This document shows positions 16,569 through 25,485 of a stretch of 64,000 bases of DNA, in pieces. The stretch's first letter is position 1, and each line of letters opens with the position of its first letter. The position numbers and the translations under genes are program-made. Under the pieces are notes generated by a model. That model was given only the letters and a program-made list of their open reading frames with translations. It did not search any database and was not told the origin of the DNA. Source of the DNA: Clostridiales bacterium (GTDB lineage: Bacteria > Bacillota > Clostridia > Lachnospirales > Lachnospiraceae); the NCBI GenBank assembly GCA_012839295.1, contig DUNO01000023.1:30631-94630 (forward strand), given 5' to 3'.

Positions 16569-18794
16569 CTATATCCTACAATGAAATGTCCTGGCAATCA
16601 CCTCATCCTGTTGCTTCGCACTCAAGGAATTAAACCTTACGGCATATCCAGATACCCGGATCGTCAGATTCGGGTATCTCTCCGGGTGGGCTTTTGCATC
16701 CAGTAGTAGCTCACGGTTTAATACATTTACATTGATATGATGTCCCTGGTCTCCAAAATAGCCGTCCAGCATTGAAGTCAAATTGATTATTTGCTCCTTC
16801 TTCGTCCTGCCCAAGGCCTCAGGGGTGATGGAGAAGGTATAGGAGATACCATCCCTGCAGCTGGAGTAATCGAGCTTTGATACAGATTGTAGGGAGGCTA
16901 GGGCGCCTTTATTATCCCTACCATGCATTGGGTTTGCACCGGGTGCAAATGGGGCACCGGCTTTTCTTCCGTCAGGTGTAGAACCGGTCTTTTTACCATA
17001 TACTACATTACTAGTAATCGTTAGGATCGATAGGGTATGTATTGCGTTACGGTAGGCAGGGTGCCTACGTAGCCTGGTGATAAATTCATCAACTACCTCT
17101 GCAGCAATCAGATCTACGCGGTCATCATTATTCCCGAAGGCAGGGAAGTTACCTTCGATAATGAAGTCAGTGATAATGCCTCTGTCATCTTTGACCGGGG
17201 TTACACTGGCATATTTGATGGCACTTAAAGAATCGGCGACAACGGATAAACCAGCGATGCCAAAGGCCATTAACCGTTCTACGTCTGTATCATGTAAGGC
17301 CATTTGAAGCTTTTCATAGGCGTATTTATCATGCATGTAGTGGATGACATTCATAGTATTGACGTATAGGCCGCAGAGCCAATCCAGCATATGGAGAAAG
17401 CTTTCCTTCACTTTGTCATATGCCAGGGGCTTGTCTCCTTCAAAGGGTTCGCCTTGGGGACCTATCTGATCACCGCTGATCTCATCCCTGCCCCCATTCA
17501 GGCTTAACAGAAGTGCCTTTGCCAGATTGCAGCGTGCGCCAAAGAACTGCATCTGTTTTCCGATCCGCATGGCAGATACGCAGCAGGCAATTCCGTAGTC
17601 GTCGCCGTAGGAGGGGCGCATTAAGTCATCATTTTCATATTGTATGGAGTCCGTTTCTATGGACATCCTGGCACAATAGCTCTTGAAGTTCGCAGGCAAA
17701 TTCTTTGACCATAGTACGGTGAGGTTTGGTTCTGGAGCAGGGGACAGATTGGTCAGGGTGTGGAGGAAGCGGAAGCTGCTCTTTGTTACCATGCTTCTTC
17801 CATCCTCTGCAATTCCTCCAATTGCCTCTGTCACCCAGGTCGGATCACCGGCATAAAGCTCGTTATAATCGGGGGTACGCAGCTGTCTGGCCATTCGAAG
17901 CTTTAATACGAACTGGTCGATAAGCTCCTGGGCTTCTGCTTCTGTGATAATTCCATTTTTTAAATCCCTCTCAAAATAAATATCCAGAAAGGTGGAGGTG
18001 CGGCCAAGGGACATGGCGGCGCCGTTCTGCTCCTTAATTGCTCCCAGATAGGCAAAGTACAACCATTGGACTGCCTCTGCCGCATTGGTGGCAGGAGTGG
18101 AAATATCGATGCCGTAGCCCCTTGCCATTTCCTTTAGTTGCTTTAGGAAGTCAATCTGGCGGTAGAGTTCCTCCAGGGTACGGATGGTTTCTTCGTTCAT
18201 GGGGGAGCGGCCCAGTTCTATTTTATCGTTTTCCTTGCTTTTGATCAGATAGTCAACGCCATAGAGGGCTGCCCTCCGGTAGTCTCCGATAATGCGCCCC
18301 CGCCCATAGGCATCCGGCAGCCCTGTGATGACACCGCTTTTTCTGGCCGTCCTCATCTCGCGGGTATAGACGCGGAATACACCTTCGTTATGGGTGGTAC
18401 GGTAACGGAAATGTTCCTCTACTTCTTCGGATAGGGTATAACCATAAGCTTCGCAGGCCTGACGGGCCATGCGGATTCCTCCGAAGGGATTTACGCCCCG
18501 TTTTAAGGGGGCATCAGTCTGATAGCCGTAGATAACCTCATTTTCCTTGTCCAAATAGGCTGGTTTATAGGTTAGCAGTGAGCTGACTTTGTCGGTGTTA
18601 ATGGATAATACGCCTTTTTCGTGCTCAAGCTTTGCAAGGGCAGTATATTTCTCATTCAACCTTAGCGTCCGTTCGGTTGCTCCGGTCAAGAAGCCGCCAT
18701 CACCCTCATAGGGCGTATAGTTATTCAGGATAAAATCCCTCACGTCAATTTCATTCTGCCATTTTCCCGGTTTAAAATCATGCCATGCATTCAT
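16569..18794 (-). CDS. pflB: Pyruvate formate-lyase (formate C-acetyltransferase)
   Basis: 741 aa from the ATG at 18794, which has GGAGGT 4 nt upstream. Longer in-frame starts lack an SD. The enzyme splits pyruvate plus CoA into acetyl-CoA and formate by a glycyl radical. The catalytic Cys-Cys pair is in '[20 protein letters not shown]', and the radical glycine is in '[13 protein letters not shown]' near the C-terminus. No activase gene (pflA) is adjacent. A ZTP riboswitch lies about 300 bp upstream on the same strand. This ties the gene to purine/formyl-tetrahydrofolate status and fits the use of formate for one-carbon units. Confidence 0.96.
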   Translation of the reverse strand: MNAWHDFKPGKWQNEIDVRDFILNNYTPYEGDGGFLTGATERTLRLNEKYTALAKLEHEKGVLSINTDKVSSLLTYKPAYLDKENEVIYGYQTDAPLKRGVNPFGGIRMARQACEAYGYTLSEEVEEHFRYRTTHNEGVFRVYTREMRTARKSGVITGLPDAYGRGRIIGDYRRAALYGVDYLIKSKENDKIELGRSPMNEETIRTLEELYRQIDFLKQLKEMARGYGIDISTPATNAAEAVQWLYFAYLGAIKEQNGAAMSLGRTSTFLDIYFERDLKNGIITEAEAQELIDQFVLKLRMARQLRTPDYNELYAGDPTWVTEAIGGIAEDGRSMVTKSSFRFLHTLTNLSPAPEPNLTVLWSKNLPANFKSYCARMSIETDSIQYENDDLMRPSYGDDYGIACCVSAMRIGKQMQFFGARCNLAKALLLSLNGGRDEISGDQIGPQGEPFEGDKPLAYDKVKESFLHMLDWLCGLYVNTMNVIHYMHDKYAYEKLQMALHDTDVERLMAFGIAGLSVVADSLSAIKYASVTPVKDDRGIITDFIIEGNFPAFGNNDDRVDLIAAEVVDEFITRLRRHPAYRNAIHTLSILTITSNVVYGKKTGSTPDGRKAGAPFAPGANPMHGRDNKGALASLQSVSKLDYSSCRDGISYTFSITPEALGRTKKEQIINLTSMLDGYFGDQGHHINVNVLNRELLLDAKAHPERYPNLTIRVSGYAVRFNSLSAKQQDEVIARTFHCRI

Positions 18795-18875
18795 ATATAC
18801 CTCCGTCCTGCCATCCTGGTGGCAATTCAATAATTGAATGAATCTGATCTAGTGTACTGACGCGCTCATATTAGG

Positions 18876-18956
18876 CTACAGCATGGTCTGTTTTGCCATC
18901 CACTGCGGTCGGTGGAAGTGTGTGCTTAAAACAAGTACCCTGGTTTGCGCAGACAC
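18876..18956 (-). CDS. Possible 26-aa leader peptide between the ZTP riboswitch and pflB
   Basis: On the minus strand GGAGGT is followed after 6 nt by GTG, and an open frame of 26 codons (M-SAQTRVLVLSTHFHRPQWMA-KQTML) ends at TAG 18876. Spacing and strength of the SD are good, but no family is recognised and it could be chance or a gene relic. It would be translated from the riboswitch-controlled transcript. Confidence 0.3.
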   Translation of the reverse strand: MSAQTRVLVLSTHFHRPQWMAKQTML

Positions 18957-19083
18957 CGCTACACCTCCTTCTTCCGCCTTGCGGAGTGATAAAGTATTTA
19001 GCACTGTTAGTCTGAGTATGGATGTGTCAATACACCAGTGATATAAATGCCCGTGGCAGTGATAGTTATCAAAAAAGGTAACA

Positions 19084-19194
19084 AAAAACCGCCTGAGCTT
19101 TTGCCCAGGCGGTCGACATTCATAAATCAACTTCATATAGCGAAGCCTTACATCGGTCCCCTATGGTTTTCCCACATATCCGCCAGTTCCGATA
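19084..19194 (-). promoter_or_regulatory. ZTP (pfl-motif) riboswitch upstream of pflB
   Basis: On the minus strand: ATCGG-AACTGGCGG, a hairpin GTGGGAAAACCAT, then AGGGGACCGAT, and finally CGACCGCCTGGGCAAAAGCT followed by CAGGCGGTTTTTT. These are the conserved blocks of the pfl/ZTP aptamer (ACUGGCG, GG.GA.CCG, CCGCCUGGGCA). The ATCGG/CCGAT pair closes the first domain. The 3' block also forms the stem of an intrinsic terminator, the standard ON-switch design: bound ZTP (AICAR triphosphate) prevents termination. The next minus-strand gene is pflB. Confidence 0.9.
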
Positions 19195-19201
19195 TATCTA
19201 A

Positions 19202-19230
19202 ATTATAGAAGCTGGTAAATCGATTGTCAA
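19202..19230 (-). promoter_or_regulatory. Consensus promoter driving the ZTP riboswitch and pflB
   Basis: Perfect TTGACA, 17-nt spacer and perfect TATAAT on the minus strand. Transcription would begin near 19195, exactly at the start of the aptamer. Confidence 0.85.
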
Positions 19231-19273
19231 TCCTTCAATCCTCATTTAATCTTATAAGATTCATTATCAATAG

Positions 19274-19789
19274 TTATAGATTCATAATATTCCTGATCTG
19301 AGGTACCCGGAGCAGCAGGGGCAGGATAATGGAAGCAATTACGATACCCATAATATTCTGTAACAGGTTAAAGGGTACCCCTGCCGAAGCTGCGGCTGCC
19401 GACCCGGACAGGAAGCTGTCATAGAGGAAATACCCGAGGGTTACTACAATTCCGCCTAAGATACCTGCAAGGATAACTGACCGTTCACGAATTTTCCGGT
19501 AGGAGATGGCTCCCAGTGCTGCCGCCAGAAATTTTATGATAAAGGTGATAGGAGCGTACTGTGCATATCCGGATAATAAGTCGGCCAGCATGGAGCCGAT
19601 TGCGGCAGCAAAGCCCCCATAGACCGGTCCGAGGATGATGCCGGAGAGAAGTACGAAGCCGTCACCTGGGTGTATGTATCCTCCATTCCCGTATGGAATT
19701 TTAATTGGAAGTATCATGGTTACAACACAGGTCATAGCCGCCAGGACAGCGGCAGTGACTAATTTCATAATTTTATCATTGTTTCTCAT
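19274..19789 (-). CDS. ECF-type transporter substrate-binding (S) component, vitamin specificity unknown
   Basis: 171 aa with about five to six hydrophobic segments. 'GNGGYIHPGDGFVLLSGIIL' followed by GPVYGGFAAAIGSMLADLLS is the signature of S components of the ECF-ribofla_trS/HmpT-like group. These bind a vitamin or precursor and dock to a shared EcfAA'T module, which is not in this window. The ATG at 19789 follows AGGGGG. An in-frame TTG immediately before it is less likely. No riboswitch precedes it that would betray the ligand. The pflB promoter lies just beyond its stop codon. Confidence 0.75.
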   Translation of the reverse strand: MRNNDKIMKLVTAAVLAAMTCVVTMILPIKIPYGNGGYIHPGDGFVLLSGIILGPVYGGFAAAIGSMLADLLSGYAQYAPITFIIKFLAAALGAISYRKIRERSVILAGILGGIVVTLGYFLYDSFLSGSAAAASAGVPFNLLQNIMGIVIASIILPLLLRVPQIRNIMNL

Positions 19790-19956
19790 CAATATGCCCC
19801 CTAGAGAGATTTACTTTGTATTACTTTGAGAAAGCATAGCATAAATTAAGGGGTAATACAAGTGGATTCTAGCCAGTATAAATTGAAACGCATAAATTGA
19901 TATGATTAATTAATCGGTTGTTAAAGTCAGGTATAGCAGCAGGTTTTTTATAATCA

Positions 19957-19986
19957 TTGACATCATGGAAAGAATTATAATATAAT
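19957..19986 (+). promoter_or_regulatory. Promoter of the znuACB operon
   Basis: TTGACA, 18-nt spacer, TATAAT. A Zur-type operator might be expected here, but I see no convincing palindrome. Confidence 0.65.
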
Positions 19987-20033
19987 TATAAACGCAAATG
20001 AGTTGCAATAATGTACTGCGAAAGGAAAATTCC

Positions 20034-21287
20034 ATGAAAAAGAAGTTGTTTCTTCTAATCTCCGTAATGATAATGATATCCATTGCAGGAAGCCTCATTA
20101 TAAATATAATTAAGCGTGACGCAGTAGATAGTCCGGCTATAACAAAAAAAGGACTTCATATAGTAACAACCTTCTATCCAATGTACTTGATTGGGTTAAA
20201 TATGGCGGATCAAATTGATGCGTTGGATGTGCAAAGCTTAACCCAGCTAAATACTGGGTGCCTGCATGATTATCAGCTTACTACTGAGGATATGAAGCTG
20301 ATTAGCAATGCGGATGTGCTGATTATAAATGGAGGGGGCATGGAAAGCTTCCTTGAGGATGTGAGGACGAATTATCCGAAGCTTACGATTATTGATACTA
20401 CCCAGGGAATTACATTGTTAAATAACAAAGAGGAAGCCGGCCACGAAGAAGGGCATAACGATGAAGCAGAACACGGCAGTGAAGCAGATTACGACAATAA
20501 AGTTAGCCATGAAAGTGAAGCGGATAACGGCACTAAATCGGATCCTGATCATGAAACAGAGCAAAGCAATGGAATTGGACAAAACAACGAAATAGATCAC
20601 GATAACAATGCGGGCCACGACCATGATCATGGAGAATACAATGCCCATGTCTGGCTAGATCCAGAGTTATACATTAAGCAAATAGAAAAGGTACGGGATG
20701 GCCTGATCCAATATATCAATGACAAGGAATTGGCACAGGGAATTGACCGTACAGTATTAATCCGCCAACTGGAGGAAAATGCGGACAGGTATATCAGTTC
20801 GGTTGAAGAACTAAACCAGGAAATGGAGAGCTTCCGTAAGGCCTTATCCCCCGGGAAAGAGCCCCCTGAGAAAGAAGCCTTCGGGCAAGAAACCTCCAGA
20901 AAAGAGACCTCCCAGGCAGCAGCCTTAGAAGAAAAAGCCACAACCATGCCCCAGGCAGTCGTTTTCCACGATTCCTTTGCTTATCTTGCAAATAAAGTAG
21001 GGATTGAGATTGCCCATACAATTTCCCTGGATTCCGATACATCACTAAGCGCAGGAGATATTGCTGAAATTATCGACGAGGTAAGGCAGGAGAATATAAA
21101 ATACCTCTTCACGGAACAACAATACAGTGATTCGATAGCCAAGCAAATTGCAAAAGAGACAAATGCAAAGGTATATATCATTGATTCCGTAGTTACAGGA
21201 AATACAAATAAGGATTCCTATCTCACGGCAATGAGAGAAAATCTAAATGTAATCAGAACCGCAATCGATGAGGCAGGAATTAAATAA
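20034..21287 (+). CDS. znuA: Zinc (or manganese) ABC transporter solute-binding protein
   Basis: 417 aa. A single N-terminal hydrophobic segment lacks an obvious lipobox. Cluster A-1 metal-binding features are visible: 'TTFYPMYLIGLNMA', 'GCLHDYQLTTEDMKLI' (first His), 'AHVWLDPELY' (second His), 'VVFHDSFAYLANKVGIEIAH' (third His) and the final Asp region 'YIIDSVVTGN'. A His/Asp/Glu-rich loop of about 65 residues (near 138-205, ending GHDHDHGE) lies before the second His, as in zinc-specific ZnuA/AdcA. A second low-complexity insert (near 265-305, KEPPEKEAFGQETSRKETSQ) is unusual. Followed closely by the ATPase and permease genes. Confidence 0.88.
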   Translation: MKKKLFLLISVMIMISIAGSLIINIIKRDAVDSPAITKKGLHIVTTFYPMYLIGLNMADQIDALDVQSLTQLNTGCLHDYQLTTEDMKLISNADVLIINGGGMESFLEDVRTNYPKLTIIDTTQGITLLNNKEEAGHEEGHNDEAEHGSEADYDNKVSHESEADNGTKSDPDHETEQSNGIGQNNEIDHDNNAGHDHDHGEYNAHVWLDPELYIKQIEKVRDGLIQYINDKELAQGIDRTVLIRQLEENADRYISSVEELNQEMESFRKALSPGKEPPEKEAFGQETSRKETSQAAALEEKATTMPQAVVFHDSFAYLANKVGIEIAHTISLDSDTSLSAGDIAEIIDEVRQENIKYLFTEQQYSDSIAKQIAKETNAKVYIIDSVVTGNTNKDSYLTAMRENLNVIRTAIDEAGIK

Positions 21288-21359
21288 GCTATACTGGAAA
21301 CACAGCAAATCCAGCTGCTACAGCAATCGCATGTCTAAAGCAAGCCAAAGGAGAGAATA

Positions 21360-22157
21360 ATGAAAAAGGAAATAACAAGAATGGGGAAAAAGCTCCAGTC
21401 TGTAAAAATGCAGGAAGCGGCCTGTGGACTTCATTGCCTCCAAATAAAGAATATCAGTGTCCGGGATGGTGACCAGACGCTTATTGAGAATATTAACCTG
21501 CACATCCACTGCGGAAAGATCACAGTAATCATTGGCAAGAATGGTGCAGGCAAATCCACCTTAATGAAAGCCATTCTGGGAGAAATAAAGCACGAGGGCA
21601 GCATTGAGTTTATGGATCTTAAAGATCAGTCCATGGAGAAAAGGCTGACAGAGACACAGGCTCAGCCTCTGAGAATTGGATATGTCCCCCAATATATCAA
21701 CCTGGAAAAGAATACACCCATGAGTGTATATGACCTGTTTGCCAGCTATATCAGTAACATACCGGTGTTCTTAAGAAAAAATAAGAGAATCTATGAACAG
21801 GTATGCCAACAGCTGAGCATCTTTGAAGCACAGGACTTAGTGGATAAAAGAGCCGGTGACCTATCAGGCGGGGAGCTTCAGCGTGTACTGCTGTCGATTG
21901 CAATTACCCCGGTTCCTAACTTATTGCTGCTTGATGAACCGGTCTCCGGAATTGACCGTAACGGAATGCAGCTATTTTATGAAAATATCGGCAAGCTAAA
22001 GGAAAACTACGACCTGGCCATGATAATTGTATCCCATGATTTTGAATTTGTCCGGAGATATGCAGACCATGTGATCCTGCTGGATAAGACCATAATACGG
22101 GAGGGTACCCCTGAGGAGGTGCTTGGCAGCCAGGAGTTTCATACAGTATTTGGCTGA
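21360..22157 (+). CDS. znuC: Zinc ABC transporter ATP-binding protein
   Basis: 265 aa. Walker A GKNGAGKST, signature LSGGELQRV, Walker B LLLLDEPVSG and the switch His in IIVSHD are all present. SD AAAGGAGAG lies before the ATG. It energises import with the binding protein upstream and the permease 42 bp downstream. Zinc rather than manganese is inferred from the His-rich loop of the binding protein. Confidence 0.9.
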   Translation: MKKEITRMGKKLQSVKMQEAACGLHCLQIKNISVRDGDQTLIENINLHIHCGKITVIIGKNGAGKSTLMKAILGEIKHEGSIEFMDLKDQSMEKRLTETQAQPLRIGYVPQYINLEKNTPMSVYDLFASYISNIPVFLRKNKRIYEQVCQQLSIFEAQDLVDKRAGDLSGGELQRVLLSIAITPVPNLLLLDEPVSGIDRNGMQLFYENIGKLKENYDLAMIIVSHDFEFVRRYADHVILLDKTIIREGTPEEVLGSQEFHTVFG

Positions 22158-22199
22158 GAGGTTGATATATTAGTACATTAGTACGCGGAGGATACCGGA

Positions 22200-23030
22200 A
22201 TGGATAGAATATATAATATAATGGAAGTGCTGCTGCCTTTCTCCTGGATCAGCTATGATTTTATGAAAAATGCGATCCTGGCGGTTCTTATCATTACGCC
22301 CTTATTCGGGATACTGGGAACCATGATCGTAAATAACAGGATGGCTTTTTTCTCCGATGCGCTGGGGCATTCGGCCATCACCGGCGTAGCGGTCGGCACC
22401 ATCTTTGGAATTACCAATACGAATATCTCGATGCTCCTTTTTGCAATTGTATTTGCGGTTTTTTTGAATAAAATAAAACGCAGAAAGACGGTCTCTACAG
22501 ACACTGTGATATCCGTATTTGCATCCCTCAGCATGGCCATCGGTCTGGTGGTCCTCTCCCGCGGCGGGGAGTTTGCCAAATATTCGGCCCTTTTGGTCGG
22601 CGACATCCTAAGTATTAGTATCCAGGAAATCCTGATGCTGTTCATCATCCTGATCCTGACCCTCCTTTTCTGGCTGTTTGGGTTTAACCGGTTATATGCG
22701 ATCAGTGTGAATGAATCCCTGGCCAGGAGTAAAAATATAAGGGCAGGCCTGATGGAGGATTTATTCAGCGTTATTATTGCAATGATTGTTATGGCTTCCG
22801 TGAAATGGGTAGGAATCCTGATCATTAATGCGCTGCTGATCCTGCCGGCGGCGGCCAGCCGGAATATGTCCTCCAACGTGAGGGAGTATCATCTGTTCTC
22901 TGTCATGATCTCCGTATTCTCGGGAATTACCGGGCTGATCATGTCATTTTATTTGGGAACTGCGACGGGGCCTACCATCGTCATTATCTCGACAATTTTA
23001 TTTTTTGTTACCTTCTTTATCAAGGGATGA
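22200..23030 (+). CDS. znuB: Zinc ABC transporter permease
   Basis: 276 aa with about eight transmembrane segments. 'NRMAFFSDALGHSAITGVAV' is the conserved ABC-3 permease motif, and 'LSRGGEFAKYSALLVGDILS' fits the ZnuB/MntB family. SD GCGGAGG. Last gene of the importer operon. Confidence 0.9.
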   Translation: MDRIYNIMEVLLPFSWISYDFMKNAILAVLIITPLFGILGTMIVNNRMAFFSDALGHSAITGVAVGTIFGITNTNISMLLFAIVFAVFLNKIKRRKTVSTDTVISVFASLSMAIGLVVLSRGGEFAKYSALLVGDILSISIQEILMLFIILILTLLFWLFGFNRLYAISVNESLARSKNIRAGLMEDLFSVIIAMIVMASVKWVGILIINALLILPAAASRNMSSNVREYHLFSVMISVFSGITGLIMSFYLGTATGPTIVIISTILFFVTFFIKG

Positions 23031-23167
23031 AGCTGAGGGGGAGAATTAAAAAGGAATACCTGGGGGACTTTCCGAAAATTAATCACCCGGATAAGGACTG
23101 AAATGGGCTGAAATAGAAACGTCAAGACTGGAAAATATTGATTGATGACAGGACAGGATTGTATTAT

Positions 23168-23187
23168 ACTGGTTCATATAGACCAGT
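23168..23187 (+). terminator. Possible terminator of the zinc operon
   Basis: ACTGGT/ACCAGT stem with an 8-nt loop, followed by CCTTATTTTA. It lies in the 190-bp gap before the next gene, which also contains a weak promoter-like TTGATT-18-TATTAT just upstream. Both calls are tentative. Confidence 0.35.
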
Positions 23188-23223
23188 CCTTATTTTATCC
23201 ATTTGGAGCCGGAGGAGAAACCC

Positions 23224-24351
23224 ATGCAAAAGGATAGATTAATACTTTATCTAAAAATAGTGATTAACTTCATATTGATTACTTTGCTGACGTTATTTTT
23301 GATATTGGCCCTGCCAAGGCTGTTAAGCTTCTTTTTCCCCTTTATCATCGGATGGATCGTATCCTTATTAGCAAATCCGTTAGTACATTTTTTAGAGAAA
23401 AAGATTAAGATGAGGAGAAAGCATGGCAGTGCGATTATTATTGTGGCAGCAATTGTATTTATTATTGGCACAAGCGCCCTTCTGATTGCTGCGCTTGTCA
23501 GGGAAGCTACCGAGCTTTCCAATGAGCTTCCGGCAATCATTGATAGCATGAAGCTCCAATTAAATGAAATTAACCGGTATATCCATAGATTTACCTCTGC
23601 CTTGCCCAAGAGCGTACAGGACGTAATGAATAACCTGGTATCGGATTTGGGTAAATCAGTAACCACCTATATGAACGACAGGCAGGAAACCTCCATAGAC
23701 AGCGCTAAAAGCATAGTGGGCAGCATTGCGGAGGGCTTCTTAATGATTATCATTACAATTCTATCTGCCTACTTTTTCACCGCAGAAAAAAATGTCCTGT
23801 CGGCGGGCTTAAGAAAGAGGCTGCCGGAATCAGCCATTAATTATTGGGGCTTGATTTACGAGAACTTTGCGTCGGCCTTCGGCGGTTATTTTAAAGCACA
23901 ATTTAAAATAATGCTGATACTGACAGTCATTATGTTTATTGGCTTTGAAATCCTAAGAATTAATTATTCTTTCCTGGCCGCACTGGGAATTGCGCTGCTG
24001 GATGTCCTTCCCGTATTCGGTACGGGAGCTATCCTATGGCCCTGGGCTATTTATGATGTGCTGTCCGGACAATACGTCAGGGCAATTGGTCTGGTAGTAA
24101 TCTATTTGATCTGCCAGGTGGTGAAACAGCTGCTGCAGCCCAAGATGGTGGGAGACAGCATTGGGTTAAATCCTTTGGCTACCTTGTTGTTTATGTTCAT
24201 TGGCTACCGCTTTTATGGGGTTTTTGGAATGATTATTGGAATTCCGGTCGGAATGGTCCTTGTCAATATGTACCGGGTTGGCATGTTTGAACGCCTGGTC
24301 AGGGGCTTTAAGATCATTGCAAAGGATATCAATGAATTCCGGAAGTTCTGA
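23224..24351 (+). CDS. AI-2E/YtvI-family membrane permease
   Basis: 375 aa from the ATG at 23224 with GGAGGAG 6 nt upstream (a TTG at 23203 is in frame but precedes the SD). Two N-terminal transmembrane helices, a central soluble amphipathic section (about 75-150, 'ELPAIIDSMKLQLNEINRYI') and five or six C-terminal helices make the AI-2E exporter-like fold. Motifs 'LDVLPVFGTGAILWPWAIYD' and 'KMVGDSIGLNPLATLLFMFI' are conserved in the family. In sporulating Firmicutes the closest group is YtvI. The transported substrate is not known. Confidence 0.82.
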   Translation: MQKDRLILYLKIVINFILITLLTLFLILALPRLLSFFFPFIIGWIVSLLANPLVHFLEKKIKMRRKHGSAIIIVAAIVFIIGTSALLIAALVREATELSNELPAIIDSMKLQLNEINRYIHRFTSALPKSVQDVMNNLVSDLGKSVTTYMNDRQETSIDSAKSIVGSIAEGFLMIIITILSAYFFTAEKNVLSAGLRKRLPESAINYWGLIYENFASAFGGYFKAQFKIMLILTVIMFIGFEILRINYSFLAALGIALLDVLPVFGTGAILWPWAIYDVLSGQYVRAIGLVVIYLICQVVKQLLQPKMVGDSIGLNPLATLLFMFIGYRFYGVFGMIIGIPVGMVLVNMYRVGMFERLVRGFKIIAKDINEFRKF

Positions 24352-24479
24352 GGGCTAAAAACGGAAAATAAATAATCCGAAAGTTGCATATACGAGCGGA
24401 AAAAGACATGGTAAGATGAAAAATGGATAGTTATTTCTAGACATAAGGAAACCACTACTATGAACCGAGGAGTATATGT

Positions 24480-25277
24480 ATGAGTAATAGCCGAATTGAG
24501 ATGGACATGGGGGCGGTTATTTCCTCCGACGAAATTAAACTGATCCTTGATCGTTATCGAATTGGCAAAAAGCCATTGGCAAAGCTTCTGGGATGGGGCG
24601 AGACAACCATCATCCGTTATATGGAAGGGGATGTCCCGACAAATGAATATTCCAATAAACTCAGAACTATCCTGGATGACCCGGAGTTTTACTATGACCT
24701 ACTTTGCCGGAGGCAGGAATGCCTGACAGGGGTAGCCTTTAAAAAAAGTAAAAATGCGGTCTTATCAAAAATTATGTCTTCAAAAATATATGCAGTGGCA
24801 TATTACATCGTAAACAAAAGCTGTGCTGAGATATCTCCAAGCTATATTCAATATTTACTCTATTATGCCCAGGCCTTTTCCCTTGCCTTATATGACAAGG
24901 AGCTTTTCCAGGAGGAATACGGAATCAACAATGAGCATATGCCATACCTGAAGATGTACGAAAGCATGAAAAAATGTGGCATACGCACTCTGGAGGGCTG
25001 CGAAGAATATTTGAACAGGGAAGAAATTGAACTGCTTAATACGGTAATAGACTGCTTTCTTTGGTATGGCCCCAGTGCCCTGTATGCAATGATGGAGACG
25101 GAGCGTTTTGCAATGAAGATATCCAGGGATAGATATAACAACAGGATCATCGCCAAGGATATAATCAAGGGATATTTTAAGGAAGCGCTGAATCAATACC
25201 AGATTAGCGGGATAAAGGATATCAGGAAATATCCGGAACGGAAGCTGTTGGAGATTAAGGGATGCATCAAAGGATAG
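24480..25277 (+). CDS. HTH plus Panacea (SocA/DUF4065-like) protein, orphan antitoxin candidate
   Basis: 265 aa. Residues about 17-60 ('DRYRIGKKPLAKLLGWGETT' then IIRYMEGDVPT) form an XRE/MqsA-type helix-turn-helix. Residues about 100-165 ('IYAVAYYIVNKSCAEISPSY', 'LLYYAQAFSLALYDKELFQE') match the Panacea/DUF4065 core, including the LLYYAQ motif. Panacea domains are antitoxins that neutralise many unrelated small toxins. Here the last part is extended, and no toxin-sized partner lies on either side: the upstream gene is a permease and the downstream gene is convergent typA. It may be a regulator or a domesticated antitoxin. SD GAGGAG. Confidence 0.7.
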   Translation: MSNSRIEMDMGAVISSDEIKLILDRYRIGKKPLAKLLGWGETTIIRYMEGDVPTNEYSNKLRTILDDPEFYYDLLCRRQECLTGVAFKKSKNAVLSKIMSSKIYAVAYYIVNKSCAEISPSYIQYLLYYAQAFSLALYDKELFQEEYGINNEHMPYLKMYESMKKCGIRTLEGCEEYLNREEIELLNTVIDCFLWYGPSALYAMMETERFAMKISRDRYNNRIIAKDIIKGYFKEALNQYQISGIKDIRKYPERKLLEIKGCIKG

Positions 25278-25341
25278 GAAAAGGGGCTATTTGCACTGCA
25301 ATGGCCTTTCATTTTTTTCCTGTACCGGTTCCCCCATAAGA

Positions 25342-25449
25342 GAGGGAGGGTATTGCAAAAGAAAGCTCCCATACCGTATAATGCAGAATTTTATCTCTGA
25401 TGTCTGCAATATCAGGTATGTCCTTTCTTGTTGCAATACCCTCCCTTTT
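25342..25449. repeat. Long imperfect palindrome between the Panacea gene and typA
   Basis: Perfect outer arms GGGAGGGTATTGCAA (25344-25358) and TTGCAATACCCTCCC (25431-25445). The arms continue inward with AGAAAG/CTTTCT, CATACC/GGTATG and TGCAG/CTGCA, leaving a loop of about 17 nt. It occupies most of the convergent gap and could be a bidirectional terminator, but its size and build match the elements at 29354 and 58945. Confidence 0.7.
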
Positions 25450-25485
25450 ACAAGGATATGTCTGGGCACACCCCTTGGGATCTGA

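Noticed and set aside
18876-19136. 86-codon minus-strand frame spanning the ZTP riboswitch
   Set aside because: Most of it is riboswitch RNA. Only the last 26 codons have a ribosome-binding site.
25278-25485. Toxin gene beside the Panacea protein
   Set aside because: The short frames there only translate the long palindrome and have no SD.
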